In this document: positions 26,976-35,203 of the stretch, in pieces | How the letters are laid out: each line of letters begins with the position of its first letter | Position numbering within the stretch: position 1 is the first letter of the stretch | Assembly (NCBI GenBank): GCA_964518575.1 | Contig: CAZFGW010000009.1 | Coordinates: 1 to 64,000, forward strand | DNA from: MGBC163016 sp964518575 | GTDB lineage: Bacteria; Actinomycetota; Coriobacteriia; Coriobacteriales; Eggerthellaceae | DNA: 64,000 nucleotides | Direction: 5' to 3' | Made by a program: the position numbers and the translations under genes | The notes under the pieces: model-generated | Seen by the model: only the letters and a program-made list of their open reading frames with translations | Database searches by the model: none | Told to the model about the DNA's origin: nothing

Positions 26976-27767
26976 TTATGAAAAGAGCGTTTCTTGGAAG
27001 ATGCCCGTGCAAAACGATCTTCGATGAACGGGACTCAATCCGTGTGTACGCAGCGCTGCGATATGGTCCTTCGTTCCATAGCCTTTGTTCGTCTTGAAGC
27101 CATATACAGGATAACGAACGTCCAATTCATCCATCAGCGCGTCGCGCTCCACCTTCGCGATCACCGACGCCGCTGCGATGGAGGGGCAATGTGCATCCCC
27201 TTTGATAACATTTTTTTCTCGCGCATCGATTCCCAAAGGATTACCGTCGATGAGCACAAGATCGACCAAATCAAGTACTTCCTCAACCTGTGCAAGAGCG
27301 GTTTTGAACGCGAAGCGCAAACACGCCGTCATGCCCTCTTCGTCGATCCGCTCGGGTGCGACATAGACCACCGCCCACGCCCGCGCAAGTCTTTTGATCT
27401 CATCCGCAATACGTTCGCGTGCGTGCGCTGAGAGCTTTTTCGAATCATTCAAACCGGCAATGCGCGCCTCTGCGGGCAGTACAACAGCTCCCACCGCCAA
27501 CGGACCCGCGAGCGGACCACGCCCGACCTCGTCAAGACCGACTACGACATCGGTATCTTTGTTTTTGAGCGCCGCCTCAAAGACATGCATCTGTTCAAGG
27601 CGCTCTGCCTCGGCGCTTTTCGCCTTGATACGATTATTCGCAGCCTTCAGTGCCGCGCGCACCCCCTGCCGGGGGTCGGCTTCGAGCGTCTTTGCGAGCA
27701 AAGCGACCTCATCGGCATCAGCTTCCCGCAACAGCTTCTTGATCTTCGCGACGCTCAAGTTGCGCAA
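26976..27767 (-). CDS. rnhB: Ribonuclease HII with N-terminal extension
   Basis: 263 residues. It cleaves 5' of single ribonucleotides in DNA and other RNA-DNA hybrids. The catalytic DEDD set is visible: Asp79 and Glu80 in GLDEVGRGPLAGP, Asp174 in LIDGNPLG, and a further Asp in VIAKVERDALMDE. About 70 residues precede the core, as in Bacillus RnhB. The start is TTG at 27767 with GAGGAG 7 nt before. The rplS terminator ends only 13 nt upstream, so expression needs read-through or a promoter inside or before rplS. 260 bases separate its stop from yraN. Confidence 0.94.
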   Translation of the reverse strand: MRNLSVAKIKKLLREADADEVALLAKTLEADPRQGVRAALKAANNRIKAKSAEAERLEQMHVFEAALKNKDTDVVVGLDEVGRGPLAGPLAVGAVVLPAEARIAGLNDSKKLSAHARERIADEIKRLARAWAVVYVAPERIDEEGMTACLRFAFKTALAQVEEVLDLVDLVLIDGNPLGIDAREKNVIKGDAHCPSIAAASVIAKVERDALMDELDVRYPVYGFKTNKGYGTKDHIAALRTHGLSPVHRRSFCTGIFQETLFS

Positions 27768-27779
27768 CGTGGTCTCCTC

Positions 27780-27807
27780 AAAAAAGAAAGGTCCTTGCCG
27801 GACCTTT
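27780..27807 (-). terminator. Intrinsic terminator of rplS
   Basis: Minus strand: perfect 8-bp stem AAAGGTCC / GGACCTTT with a 5-nt loop, followed directly by CTTTTTT. It starts 22 bases after the rplS stop and its T-run ends 12 nt before the rnhB start codon. Confidence 0.85.
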
Positions 27808-27829
27808 CGTATCAGTATATGTTGGCAGC

Positions 27830-28177
27830 TTACCTGAATGTCTTCTCTTTGATCTTGGCAGCCTTGCCGACCTTGTCGCGGAGATAGTACAGCTTGGAGC
27901 GACGAACGCGACCCTTGCGCACTACTTCGATCTTCTCGATCTTGGGAGAATTGACCGGGAAGGTACGCTCGACACCAACGGAGAAGCTTACCTTTCTGAC
28001 CGTGAACGTCTCGCGATTCGACTCACCATGGCGACGGATCACGTCTCCCTGGAACACCTGGATACGCTCACGATTGCCCTCAGTGATGCGGTAATGAACC
28101 TTAACATTGTCACCCGGCTGGAAATCGGGAATGTCCTTCTTGATCTCTTGTGCCTCGATAGCGCGAATGATATCCAT
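27830..28177 (-). CDS. rplS: 50S ribosomal protein L19
   Basis: 115 residues, the normal length. Signatures: IPDFQPGDNVKVHYRITEG near the N-terminus, RIQVFQGDVIRRHG, and the C-terminal VVRKGRVRRSKLYYLRD. L19 sits at the 30S-50S interface. The ATG at 28177 has a modest AGGA about 11 nt upstream. It has its own promoter (28243-28271) and terminator (27780-27807), and unlike many bacteria it is separated from rpsP-rimM-trmD, which lie at 39806-41630. An 8-bp inverted repeat brackets the -10 box. Confidence 0.97.
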   Translation of the reverse strand: MDIIRAIEAQEIKKDIPDFQPGDNVKVHYRITEGNRERIQVFQGDVIRRHGESNRETFTVRKVSFSVGVERTFPVNSPKIEKIEVVRKGRVRRSKLYYLRDKVGKAAKIKEKTFR

Positions 28178-28232
28178 TATTATTCAATCCTACTCTTCTT
28201 AACTTCGCATAGTTTGCGCACGTCAACAAAGC

Positions 28233-28261
28233 GCGATTTATAAGTTTACTTCTTAAATCGC
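28233..28261. repeat. Inverted repeat spanning the rplS -10 box
   Basis: Perfect arms GCGATTTA (28233-28240) and TAAATCGC (28254-28261) separated by 13 bases; the -10 hexamer TAAACT (28248-28243) lies in the centre. The geometry suits an operator, or a hairpin in the initially transcribed region. No matching repressor is identified. Confidence 0.5.
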
Positions 28262-28271
28262 AAGCGTGCAA
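28243..28271 (-). promoter_or_regulatory. rplS promoter
   Basis: Minus strand: -35 TTGCAC (28271-28266), exactly 17 nt, -10 TAAACT (28248-28243). Initiation near 28236 gives a leader of about 59 nt. Confidence 0.65.
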
Positions 28272-28380
28272 CAATAAAATGCAAACATTTTGGGTGTGTG
28301 AACTGCGATCGTATCTGCAACACCCGCCTCATGCGCACTTACATTGCAACACCCTGTATAAAAGACGCAGCCGCTCCCAC

Positions 28381-28704
28381 TCAGATCAAGAGCAGCAGCG
28401 CATATGAGACAACACCTGTAAGAGCGCTCCCGATCAACGATCGTGTTTTGACCGCAACGACAACCACCACAAGAGCTGCGATGAGTACAGCAGCCGCAGG
28501 CCACAGTCCCGCATCGAACATGCCCGGTGCGAACAGATCATTTGACACCAATGCTGCAAACGCTGCAGGCGGAATCAAGCAGAGCGCTTGGGACAGACGC
28601 TCAGGGATTTCTCGCCCCTTCAAAATGATCAGCGGTGCAACACGACAGATAAAGATCGTCAGCGAGCAGCAGATGAGCACTATGGCGAATTCAGTCCAAC
28701 TCAT
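28381..28704 (-). CDS. azlD: AzlD-family branched-chain amino acid transport subunit
   Basis: 107 residues with four predicted membrane helices, typical of AzlD, the small partner of AzlC. Together they form an exporter for branched-chain amino acids and analogues (azaleucine resistance in Bacillus). The conserved stretch TIFICRVAPLIILKGREIPE and the C-terminal run of Val/Ala/Leu are characteristic. The ATG at 28704 overlaps the azlC stop as ATGA, so both subunits are made in equal amounts. A longer frame running to 28974 is an artefact overlapping azlC. Confidence 0.88.
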   Translation of the reverse strand: MSWTEFAIVLICCSLTIFICRVAPLIILKGREIPERLSQALCLIPPAAFAALVSNDLFAPGMFDAGLWPAAAVLIAALVVVVVAVKTRSLIGSALTGVVSYALLLLI

Positions 28705-29393
28705 GCTTGACACTTTCTCTGCAGCGCTGCGACAACCAGTGCGATCGCCACACCGACAAGTGCTCCCACAATGATGGCAGCGCCGCTCAAGCCCAAAAGC
28801 TTGCATACGAATACGCCGATCATCGCCGATACGGCTGCAATGATATTCAGGCTCGTCAACTTCTGCGTACAGAGCAGGCAGATGAAAATGGAGGTCATCG
28901 CAAACGAGGCGATAGGAAGCGGAATCTGGATTTGATTTCCGATCAAGACCCCGGCAGCGCTTGAGAGCGCCCATGAGGACTGCGAGAACAAGTTAACGGC
29001 AAGCGCGCGACCGATCGACCAGTTACCCTCATTGAAGCGCGCAATCGATACGCCGTAGCTCTCATCGGTCACCGTAGCCGCGAACAAGATTGCGAGGGGC
29101 TTACTCACCGACTGGCAAAAGGGCGCGAGTGACGCCGAATAGAGCATCTGTCGCGTATTGACGAGCGATACGCTCGCGATGATAGACGGAAGCGATGCGC
29201 CTGCAAGATACATATTGGGAATCATGAACTGCCCTGCGCCCGAATAGAACACGAGCGACATAATAAAGACTTGAAACGCATTCATGCCGATCGACTCGCA
29301 GAGGATGCCGCACGGGATGCCGATGGCAACATATCCGAGCATGATCGGCAACGCCGCATGAAACGCTTCTCCGATATGTTCTTTTGCGATCAT
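28701..29393 (-). CDS. azlC: AzlC-family branched-chain amino acid exporter, large subunit
   Basis: 230 residues with 6-8 hydrophobic helices. Family features: AFHAALPIMLGYVAIGIPCGIL near the N-terminus (read as two segments), VFYSGAGQFM, VNTRQMLYSASLAP and the TDESYGVS motif. AzlC and AzlD act as one exporter in the cytoplasmic membrane. ATG 29393 overlaps the mtnA stop (ATGA) and its own stop overlaps the azlD start. The tight coupling with mtnA suggests a shared function around methionine or branched-chain 2-oxo acid/amino acid balance; substrate specificity cannot be read from sequence. Confidence 0.92.
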   Translation of the reverse strand: MIAKEHIGEAFHAALPIMLGYVAIGIPCGILCESIGMNAFQVFIMSLVFYSGAGQFMIPNMYLAGASLPSIIASVSLVNTRQMLYSASLAPFCQSVSKPLAILFAATVTDESYGVSIARFNEGNWSIGRALAVNLFSQSSWALSSAAGVLIGNQIQIPLPIASFAMTSIFICLLCTQKLTSLNIIAAVSAMIGVFVCKLLGLSGAAIIVGALVGVAIALVVAALQRKCQA

Positions 29394-30601
29394 CGCTCTC
29401 GGGCACCATCCTTGAGTGCGCGCTCGGCATATTCCTCGGAACTGAGATAGGTCGCAATCTCCTCGGGTGCAAACACACCTGCTTCGGTGATGATGTTCGT
29501 TATCAAGGACGCAGGCGTGACATCGAAAGCGGGATTCAATACAGACACGCCCTCAATCGGTCGCGCGAGCACCTCACATGCGCTGCGATACTCGATCGGA
29601 ATCATCGAACCATCGGTGCAAGTAGGATCGATCGTCGATATGGGTGCCGCAACATAAAACGGAATGCCAAGCGCATGCGCCATGAGCGCAAGTCCGTAGG
29701 TGCCGATCTTATTCGCAACATCCCCGTTGCGTGCGATCCGGTCCGCGCCCACAATGATTGCGTCAACATTGCGTGTTTTCATGGTAAAGGCTGCCATGTC
29801 ATCGCAGATAAGCGTTACTGGTACGTGTGCGCGCGAAAGCTCCCATACCGTGAGCCGCGCTCCCTGCCCGAGCGGACGCGTTTCGCAGGAATAGACCATC
29901 TCGATTTTGCCCTCGGCATATGCGGTATAAATAACGCCGAGCGCTGTTCCGAAAAACGCTGTGGCAAGGCTTCCTGCGTTGCAATGCGTCATGACCGTGC
30001 AAGCGTGCGGAAGCAACTGGGCGCCATGAGCGCCCATGAGCCGGTTCGCGGCAATATCTTCATCAATGACCCTCTTTGTGAGAGCGTACAATTCACGGAT
30101 TATGGTGCCGTAAGTTGCCCCTTGTGCATACAGATCATCAAGAAGTGCACGTCCTCGACGAACTCCCCAACCAAGGTTCACCGCTGTCGGACGCGCTTGT
30201 TCAACGGCGGATATATGCGCTTGCACAGAAGCGTATTCGGGCGCGCTCATTACCTCATCCATCCGCTCACCTAAACGTATGCAAGCCTGCGCGGGCGTAC
30301 CCTCGTCCAAGTTCGCATCGGCGGGATATGCCGAGTGCCACAGCGCAAGCAATACGCCCGCAACGCCTGCAACACCCAACGCAGGGGCACCGCGCACCGC
30401 AAGCGTCTTGATCGCCTCGATCAAGACGTCGGGATCATCGATATCCCGATACAGCTCCTTTTCGGGCAATAAGGTTTGGTCGAGGATACGCACAGCAAGC
30501 GACGGCGCGGACACACCGGGCGCTGCATCCTCAAAGAGAACCTCAAGCGCTTTCGGTATGCCCTCAAGACACACTATGCAATCTTGTTCTTTGCGATCCA
30601 T
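29390..30601 (-). CDS. mtnA: S-methyl-5-thioribose-1-phosphate isomerase
   Basis: 403 residues (usual 340-370). It converts methylthioribose 1-phosphate to methylthioribulose 1-phosphate in methionine salvage. Signatures: KTLAVRGAPALGVAG, PTAVNLGWGV, the active-site cysteine in VMTHCNAGSLAT, ETRPLGQGARLT, the catalytic aspartate in VGADRIARNGDVANKIGTY and the C-terminal NPAFDVTPASLI. The ATG at 30601 follows AGGGGATAG. No other salvage gene (mtnK, mtnB, mtnC) is in the window. A few bacteria use MtnA homologues for ribose 1-phosphate or related sugars, so the exact substrate is inferred. It is followed by overlapping azlC-azlD. Confidence 0.92.
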   Translation of the reverse strand: MDRKEQDCIVCLEGIPKALEVLFEDAAPGVSAPSLAVRILDQTLLPEKELYRDIDDPDVLIEAIKTLAVRGAPALGVAGVAGVLLALWHSAYPADANLDEGTPAQACIRLGERMDEVMSAPEYASVQAHISAVEQARPTAVNLGWGVRRGRALLDDLYAQGATYGTIIRELYALTKRVIDEDIAANRLMGAHGAQLLPHACTVMTHCNAGSLATAFFGTALGVIYTAYAEGKIEMVYSCETRPLGQGARLTVWELSRAHVPVTLICDDMAAFTMKTRNVDAIIVGADRIARNGDVANKIGTYGLALMAHALGIPFYVAAPISTIDPTCTDGSMIPIEYRSACEVLARPIEGVSVLNPAFDVTPASLITNIITEAGVFAPEEIATYLSSEEYAERALKDGARER

Positions 30602-30613
30602 CTATCCCCTACC

Positions 30614-30650
30614 AATAAAACAGGCGCATCCTAAATAACAGATGCGCCTG
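30614..30650 (-). terminator. Intrinsic terminator of ppdK
   Basis: Minus strand: perfect 10-bp stem CAGGCGCATC / GATGCGCCTG with a 10-nt AT-rich loop, followed by TTTTATT. It lies 31 bases after the ppdK stop and just ahead of mtnA. Confidence 0.85.
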
Positions 30651-30680
30651 AACCTATCGATCAAAGAAATCTTCTTGGCA

Positions 30681-33401
30681 TCACGCCTGTTCGATCGCCG
30701 CCTGAGCAGCAGCAAGACGCGCAACAGGAACACGATACGGCGAACAAGATACATAATCAAGTCCGATACGGGCGAAGATATGGATGGAGTCGGGGTCGCC
30801 ACCATGCTCGCCGCATACACCGCATACGATATCCGGATTGCCTTCATGACCAAGCTTAACACCCATCTCAACAAGCTTTGCCACGCCATCTGCGTCGATG
30901 GTTGCGAACGGATTCGTCGGCAGCAAGCGCTCCTCGAGGTATTGCGGAACGAATTCGCCCTCAACGTCGTCACGGCTGAAGCCGAATGTCGTTTGTGTGA
31001 GGTCATTCGTGCCGAATGAGAAGAAGTCCGCCTTCTTTGCAATCTCGTCCGCGGTAAGCGCTGCACGAGGAAGCTCGATCATCGTGCCGATGGGGATTTC
31101 GAGCTCAACGCCCTCGTCCTTCGACACCTCTGCGATTACCTCAAGGGCAACTTCACGCAGACGCGAAAGTTCGTTCACGCTAGAAACAAGCGGGATCATA
31201 ATCTCGGGACGCGGGTCGAGCCCCTCCTTCTTCAGGCGCGCCATAGCCGTTGCGATCGCGCGGATCTGCATCTTCGGGAGAATGGGATAGACGATGCCGA
31301 GACGAACACCGCGCAGACCGAGCATCGGGTTCTGCTCAGCGAATGCATCGATCTTGTCGAGCAGGATGCGCTTTTCAGCGATAACGCTCTTATCGGCTCC
31401 CTGAGCGTCGAGCTTCGCGATCTCGATCTCAAGAGCACGCGGATTATCGAGGAACTCATGCAGTGGCGGATCGAGAAGACGCACGATGACCGGCAGTCCG
31501 TCCATCGCCTTGAACATCTCGTAAAAGTCGCCCGATTGCGCAGCATAGAGGTCAGCGACTGCCTTTTCGCGATTGAGCTCATCATCGTTGAGGATGAAGG
31601 TCTGGATGATCTGCTTGCGATCACCGAGGAACATATGCTCAGTCCTGCACAGTCCGATACCCGCAGCACCGAACTCACGGGACAGGTGCGCATCTTCGGG
31701 GTTGTCAGCATTAGCACGCACGCCGAGAGTGCGGAACTCATCGGCCCACTCGAGGATCGTATCGAGGTCTCCAGTGATCTCGGGCATAACAAGTTCGACC
31801 GCACCGAGAACGACGATGCCCGTCGTGCCGTCGATCGAGATCATATCGCCCTCTTTGATGACGATATCCGTACCCGAAACACTTGCTTCCTTCTTCTCGG
31901 CATCGATGCGCAGTGCCTCAACACCGCACACGCACGGTGCGCCCATGCCACGTGCGATAACGGCAGCGTGCGAAGTCTTGCCACCGTGCGAGGTCAAAAT
32001 ACCCTCTGCCGCAATCATGCCCGCGAGGTCGTCCGGATTCGTTTCCCAACGAACAAGCACGCACTTGCGACCTGCCTCTGCCGCAGCAACGGCATCGGCA
32101 GCGGAGAATACCGCTTCGCCCACCGCAGCGCCGGGAGATGCGTTCAAGCCCTTTGCGATCACGTCATATTTCGCCGTGGTATCAAACTGCGGATGGAGGA
32201 GTTGATCAAGCTGGTCGGGTTCAACGCGCATGACCGCTTCGCGCTTGTCGATCAGTCCCTCTTTCACCATTTCGATAGCGATATGGAGCGCAGCCGCGGC
32301 GGTACGCTTGCCAGCACGCGTCTGGAGCATCCAAAGCTTGCCCTGCTCGATGGTGAATTCGATGTCGCACATATCATGGAAGTGGTTCTCAAGGATCACG
32401 AAGATGTCCTCAAGTTGGCGACCCGCTTCTTCGAGTCCTTCCACGGTCTTGAGCTCTGAGATGGGAGAGGTGTTACGGATGCCTGCGACCACGTCTTCGC
32501 CCTGAGCGTTGACCAGGTAGTCGCCGTAGAATTCCTTTTCGCCATTAGCGGGATTGCGCGTGAAAGCAACGCCGGTTGCTGACGTATTGCCTTTGTTGCC
32601 AAAGACCATCGACTGCACATTGACCGCCGTTCCCAGATCATCGGCGATCTTGTTCTTCTTGCGGTAGAGGACTGCACGCGGGTTATTCCATGAACCGAAC
32701 ACTGCCTCGATTGCCAACTGCAGCTGGACCATCGGATCCTGCGGGAAGACCGCAACGCCGCCCTCAGCAAGAGCTGGGTATTCCTCAATGGACACGTTCT
32801 TCGAGAAGATGTCCTTGAACACGGCAACGAGCTCTTCGAGATCCTCAGCGGTGAGGTCGGTATCGGAGTTCACGCCGCGATCGTTCTTCATGGCATTGAT
32901 GGCATTTTCGAACAGGTCGCCATCGAGCCCCATCACAACATTGGAGAACATCTGAATGAATCGGCGATATGAGTCCCAGGCGAAACGCGGATTGTCCGTC
33001 TGCGCGATAAGACCCTTGATCGATTCGTCATTGAGACCGAGATTGAGAACGGTGTCCATCATGCCGGGCATCGACATGGGAGCGCCTGAGCGGACCGACA
33101 CGAGCAGGGGATCGACCGAGTCGCCGATCTTCTTCCCCATTCTGTTTTCGAGATCAGCACGATACTCAGCGATGGTATCGAGCGCGCCCTCCGGCCACAC
33201 ATTGCCCGCATTCGCGAACTCCATACACGTTTGACAGGTGATGGTGAACCCGGGAGGAACAGGAAGACCGATGTTCGCCATCTCAGCGAGATTAGCGCCC
33301 TTCCCTCCGAGCACAGCTTTCATGTCTGTGTTTCCCTCGGTAACGTTGTTTCCCGAGGCATCGTTGCCGAATGCGTAAACGCGTTTAACTTGATCGGACA
33401 A
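30681..33401 (-). CDS. ppdK: Pyruvate, phosphate dikinase
   Basis: 906 residues. It interconverts pyruvate + ATP + Pi and phosphoenolpyruvate + AMP + PPi, giving reversible flux between glycolysis and gluconeogenesis. Layout: N-terminal ATP-binding domain (GGKGANLAEM, PVPPGFTIT, SVRSGAPMSMPGMMDT), central phosphohistidine domain (ILTSHGGKTSHAAVIARG, catalytic His in TSHAA), C-terminal PEP/pyruvate barrel (GIGLCRTEHMF, SFGTNDLTQTTFG, CGEHGGDP). The start is TTG at 33401 with AAAGGAG 6 nt before; an upstream in-frame ATG at 33428 lacks such a site. Its regulatory protein is encoded two genes upstream. Confidence 0.97.
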   Translation of the reverse strand: MSDQVKRVYAFGNDASGNNVTEGNTDMKAVLGGKGANLAEMANIGLPVPPGFTITCQTCMEFANAGNVWPEGALDTIAEYRADLENRMGKKIGDSVDPLLVSVRSGAPMSMPGMMDTVLNLGLNDESIKGLIAQTDNPRFAWDSYRRFIQMFSNVVMGLDGDLFENAINAMKNDRGVNSDTDLTAEDLEELVAVFKDIFSKNVSIEEYPALAEGGVAVFPQDPMVQLQLAIEAVFGSWNNPRAVLYRKKNKIADDLGTAVNVQSMVFGNKGNTSATGVAFTRNPANGEKEFYGDYLVNAQGEDVVAGIRNTSPISELKTVEGLEEAGRQLEDIFVILENHFHDMCDIEFTIEQGKLWMLQTRAGKRTAAAALHIAIEMVKEGLIDKREAVMRVEPDQLDQLLHPQFDTTAKYDVIAKGLNASPGAAVGEAVFSAADAVAAAEAGRKCVLVRWETNPDDLAGMIAAEGILTSHGGKTSHAAVIARGMGAPCVCGVEALRIDAEKKEASVSGTDIVIKEGDMISIDGTTGIVVLGAVELVMPEITGDLDTILEWADEFRTLGVRANADNPEDAHLSREFGAAGIGLCRTEHMFLGDRKQIIQTFILNDDELNREKAVADLYAAQSGDFYEMFKAMDGLPVIVRLLDPPLHEFLDNPRALEIEIAKLDAQGADKSVIAEKRILLDKIDAFAEQNPMLGLRGVRLGIVYPILPKMQIRAIATAMARLKKEGLDPRPEIMIPLVSSVNELSRLREVALEVIAEVSKDEGVELEIPIGTMIELPRAALTADEIAKKADFFSFGTNDLTQTTFGFSRDDVEGEFVPQYLEERLLPTNPFATIDADGVAKLVEMGVKLGHEGNPDIVCGVCGEHGGDPDSIHIFARIGLDYVSCSPYRVPVARLAAAQAAIEQA

Positions 33402-33478
33402 TGTAGTCTCCTTTAGGAATCGCACCATAGTGATGCAGCCGAAACAGACGACCAAACCGGGTCATCTGAATCCCTTTC

Positions 33479-33507
33479 ACGGGCATCTCAATCATAACAA
33501 TGCCCGT
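33479..33507. terminator. Hairpin between the GT-C-like gene and ppdK
   Basis: Perfect 8-bp arms ACGGGCAT / ATGCCCGT with a 13-nt loop, 63 bases after the upstream gene's stop. It lacks a T-run on the minus strand, so it is a weak terminator or an mRNA-stability hairpin; on the plus strand it is followed by CTCTCTTTT. Confidence 0.4.
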
Positions 33508-33569
33508 CTCTCTTTTCAGTTCCTTACCCGTTCGATGCGCTGAATACTACGCGAATGGCGAGCACTGTT

Positions 33570-35180
33570 TTATGATGCTTCCTCGGAGAAAAGTCCTCGC
33601 TTGGCGAACGCGGAATAATCGTCTCCCGAGGGGATCTGGACATAGTCCCAGTTGCTCGAGAAATACTCGAGGGAATTGTCATCATTCGGGATGATGAGGA
33701 CGTCGAAATCATAGGAATCGACATAGACATCCATGTAGAGCCTACCCTTGACCATGTCGACATACTCTTCGTAATAATTCTTATCCGCATGGGTGATCTT
33801 CGTGCTCCAGAGCTCCGGGCGTGCATCCATATTCACGTGATAACCGCGATATTCGACATAGGCTCCCGCATTGAAGAAGGTGAATACACGCAGTGTTTCC
33901 TTGTCGGCATGCTTCTCGTCGAGATAGTCCATGGCAGCAACGGGAGTCTTTTGATTGTTGTGCGGCAGGGAGGCAAGATCAGGAGAGACGACCACGCAGA
34001 TGATAGCGCTTGCAACCACTCCGACCGCAGCAATGGCTGTTGCGATTGCGCGCACGTGTGGGATATTCGCAAGCTTCTCGATTCTCCTTCCCCGCGAGAT
34101 CCAAGCGAGCAACATGATGCAGAACAGCGTGGGCAGCCACTTGTTGCGCGATTGCATGATGGTCATAGCGAAGGTGCCGACGATGAGCAGTATCAATGGA
34201 AGGTTGTAGGTCTTGGGGCTGAATTTGATGACGCAGAAAAGCGTTACCAAAAGCGTGATGACCGTGAAAACCGACGTCGGAGAGGCAGTGGGGTCGAACG
34301 GGAGCATCTCATTGATAAGGTTGCCGTGGCTTGCCGCGCCGAACGAGTAGAGCAAATACAACGCGCCGTCTGACGTATAGGGGTTAAGGAAGAATGCGGC
34401 GAAACTCACGACCATGACGATCAGGATCGGGAGGCGCCGATACGTTGCATCAGCCAGCTCAATGTTGAGAAGTCGTCCCCGCTCATGGAGCTTCGCCATG
34501 AAATCGGGAATGGCATAACAGAGCATGATCACGAGATCGAACGGTGCAAGCGCTGATTGGAAATTGATATGCACGGCGCAGATGAAAGGAATCGGAATCA
34601 GGAAGCGGACGTCGTGCGACGAGCGGTACTTTTCCAGAAAATAGATGATCCAAATATATGCGAGCATCGTATAGAGGTGTGGGCGGACGCTCATGTAACT
34701 TGCCAACGACCACAGACCCGGGATCATCGCAAGCAAGATATATTCGCCGCCGAAGCGATCGCGCCGAAGCTGCTGCCCCAGCCGGTAGAGTGAAACGATG
34801 ACGAGCACATACAGTGCCAAGACCAAACATCCCAGCCCGACGAAACCCGCCTGCTGATAGATGGCATAGGCGATCACACAGGGGATCCACTGCTGCACGA
34901 CCATGTCGAGACCCTCATGGATCGTGAACGGATTTGTGTAAGGCATGCCCGCATTTACAATATGCTCGCCTGTAGCAAGGATGAACCAGATATCGTAATC
35001 GTAGGAATCGGCGAAGATAACCGAGGCTCCAAACAGAGCGATCACGCAGATACAAAGCGCCATCACCAGATCATTGTTGCGAGAAGGTGCGGTTGCTGTC
35101 TGTTCAGCACAGCGGCGTTTTTCGCCCGTTTTCACACGCTTGCCGCGTGTACGCTCGCTTTTCTCCTGCGATCCGACCAT
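33570..35180 (-). CDS. Polytopic membrane protein, GT-C glycosyltransferase-like
   Basis: 536 residues with roughly ten membrane helices and a C-terminal extracytoplasmic domain of about 130 residues (from DYLDEKHADKETLRVFTFF). The N-terminal loop DSYDYDIWFILATGEHIVNA, then GMPYTNPFT and QQWIPCV, resembles the D-x-W...G-E...G-x-P...D-x-F...E-W signature of a family of uncharacterised GT-C-like bacterial membrane proteins, with variations. No sugar or lipid substrate can be assigned. The ATG at 35180 has AGGAG 7 nt upstream and lies 23 bases after the PPDK regulatory gene; the frame is open further upstream but inside that gene. Possibly glycan or lipid modification; confidence in function is low. 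Confidence 0.72.
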   Translation of the reverse strand: MVGSQEKSERTRGKRVKTGEKRRCAEQTATAPSRNNDLVMALCICVIALFGASVIFADSYDYDIWFILATGEHIVNAGMPYTNPFTIHEGLDMVVQQWIPCVIAYAIYQQAGFVGLGCLVLALYVLVIVSLYRLGQQLRRDRFGGEYILLAMIPGLWSLASYMSVRPHLYTMLAYIWIIYFLEKYRSSHDVRFLIPIPFICAVHINFQSALAPFDLVIMLCYAIPDFMAKLHERGRLLNIELADATYRRLPILIVMVVSFAAFFLNPYTSDGALYLLYSFGAASHGNLINEMLPFDPTASPTSVFTVITLLVTLFCVIKFSPKTYNLPLILLIVGTFAMTIMQSRNKWLPTLFCIMLLAWISRGRRIEKLANIPHVRAIATAIAAVGVVASAIICVVVSPDLASLPHNNQKTPVAAMDYLDEKHADKETLRVFTFFNAGAYVEYRGYHVNMDARPELWSTKITHADKNYYEEYVDMVKGRLYMDVYVDSYDFDVLIIPNDDNSLEYFSSNWDYVQIPSGDDYSAFAKRGLFSEEAS

Positions 35181-35203
35181 GCTCGAACTCCTGATGCGTA
35201 TTC

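Noticed and set aside
28705..28974. Upstream extension of azlD to 197 codons
   Set aside because: It lies inside azlC; the ATGA overlap at 28704 is the natural start.
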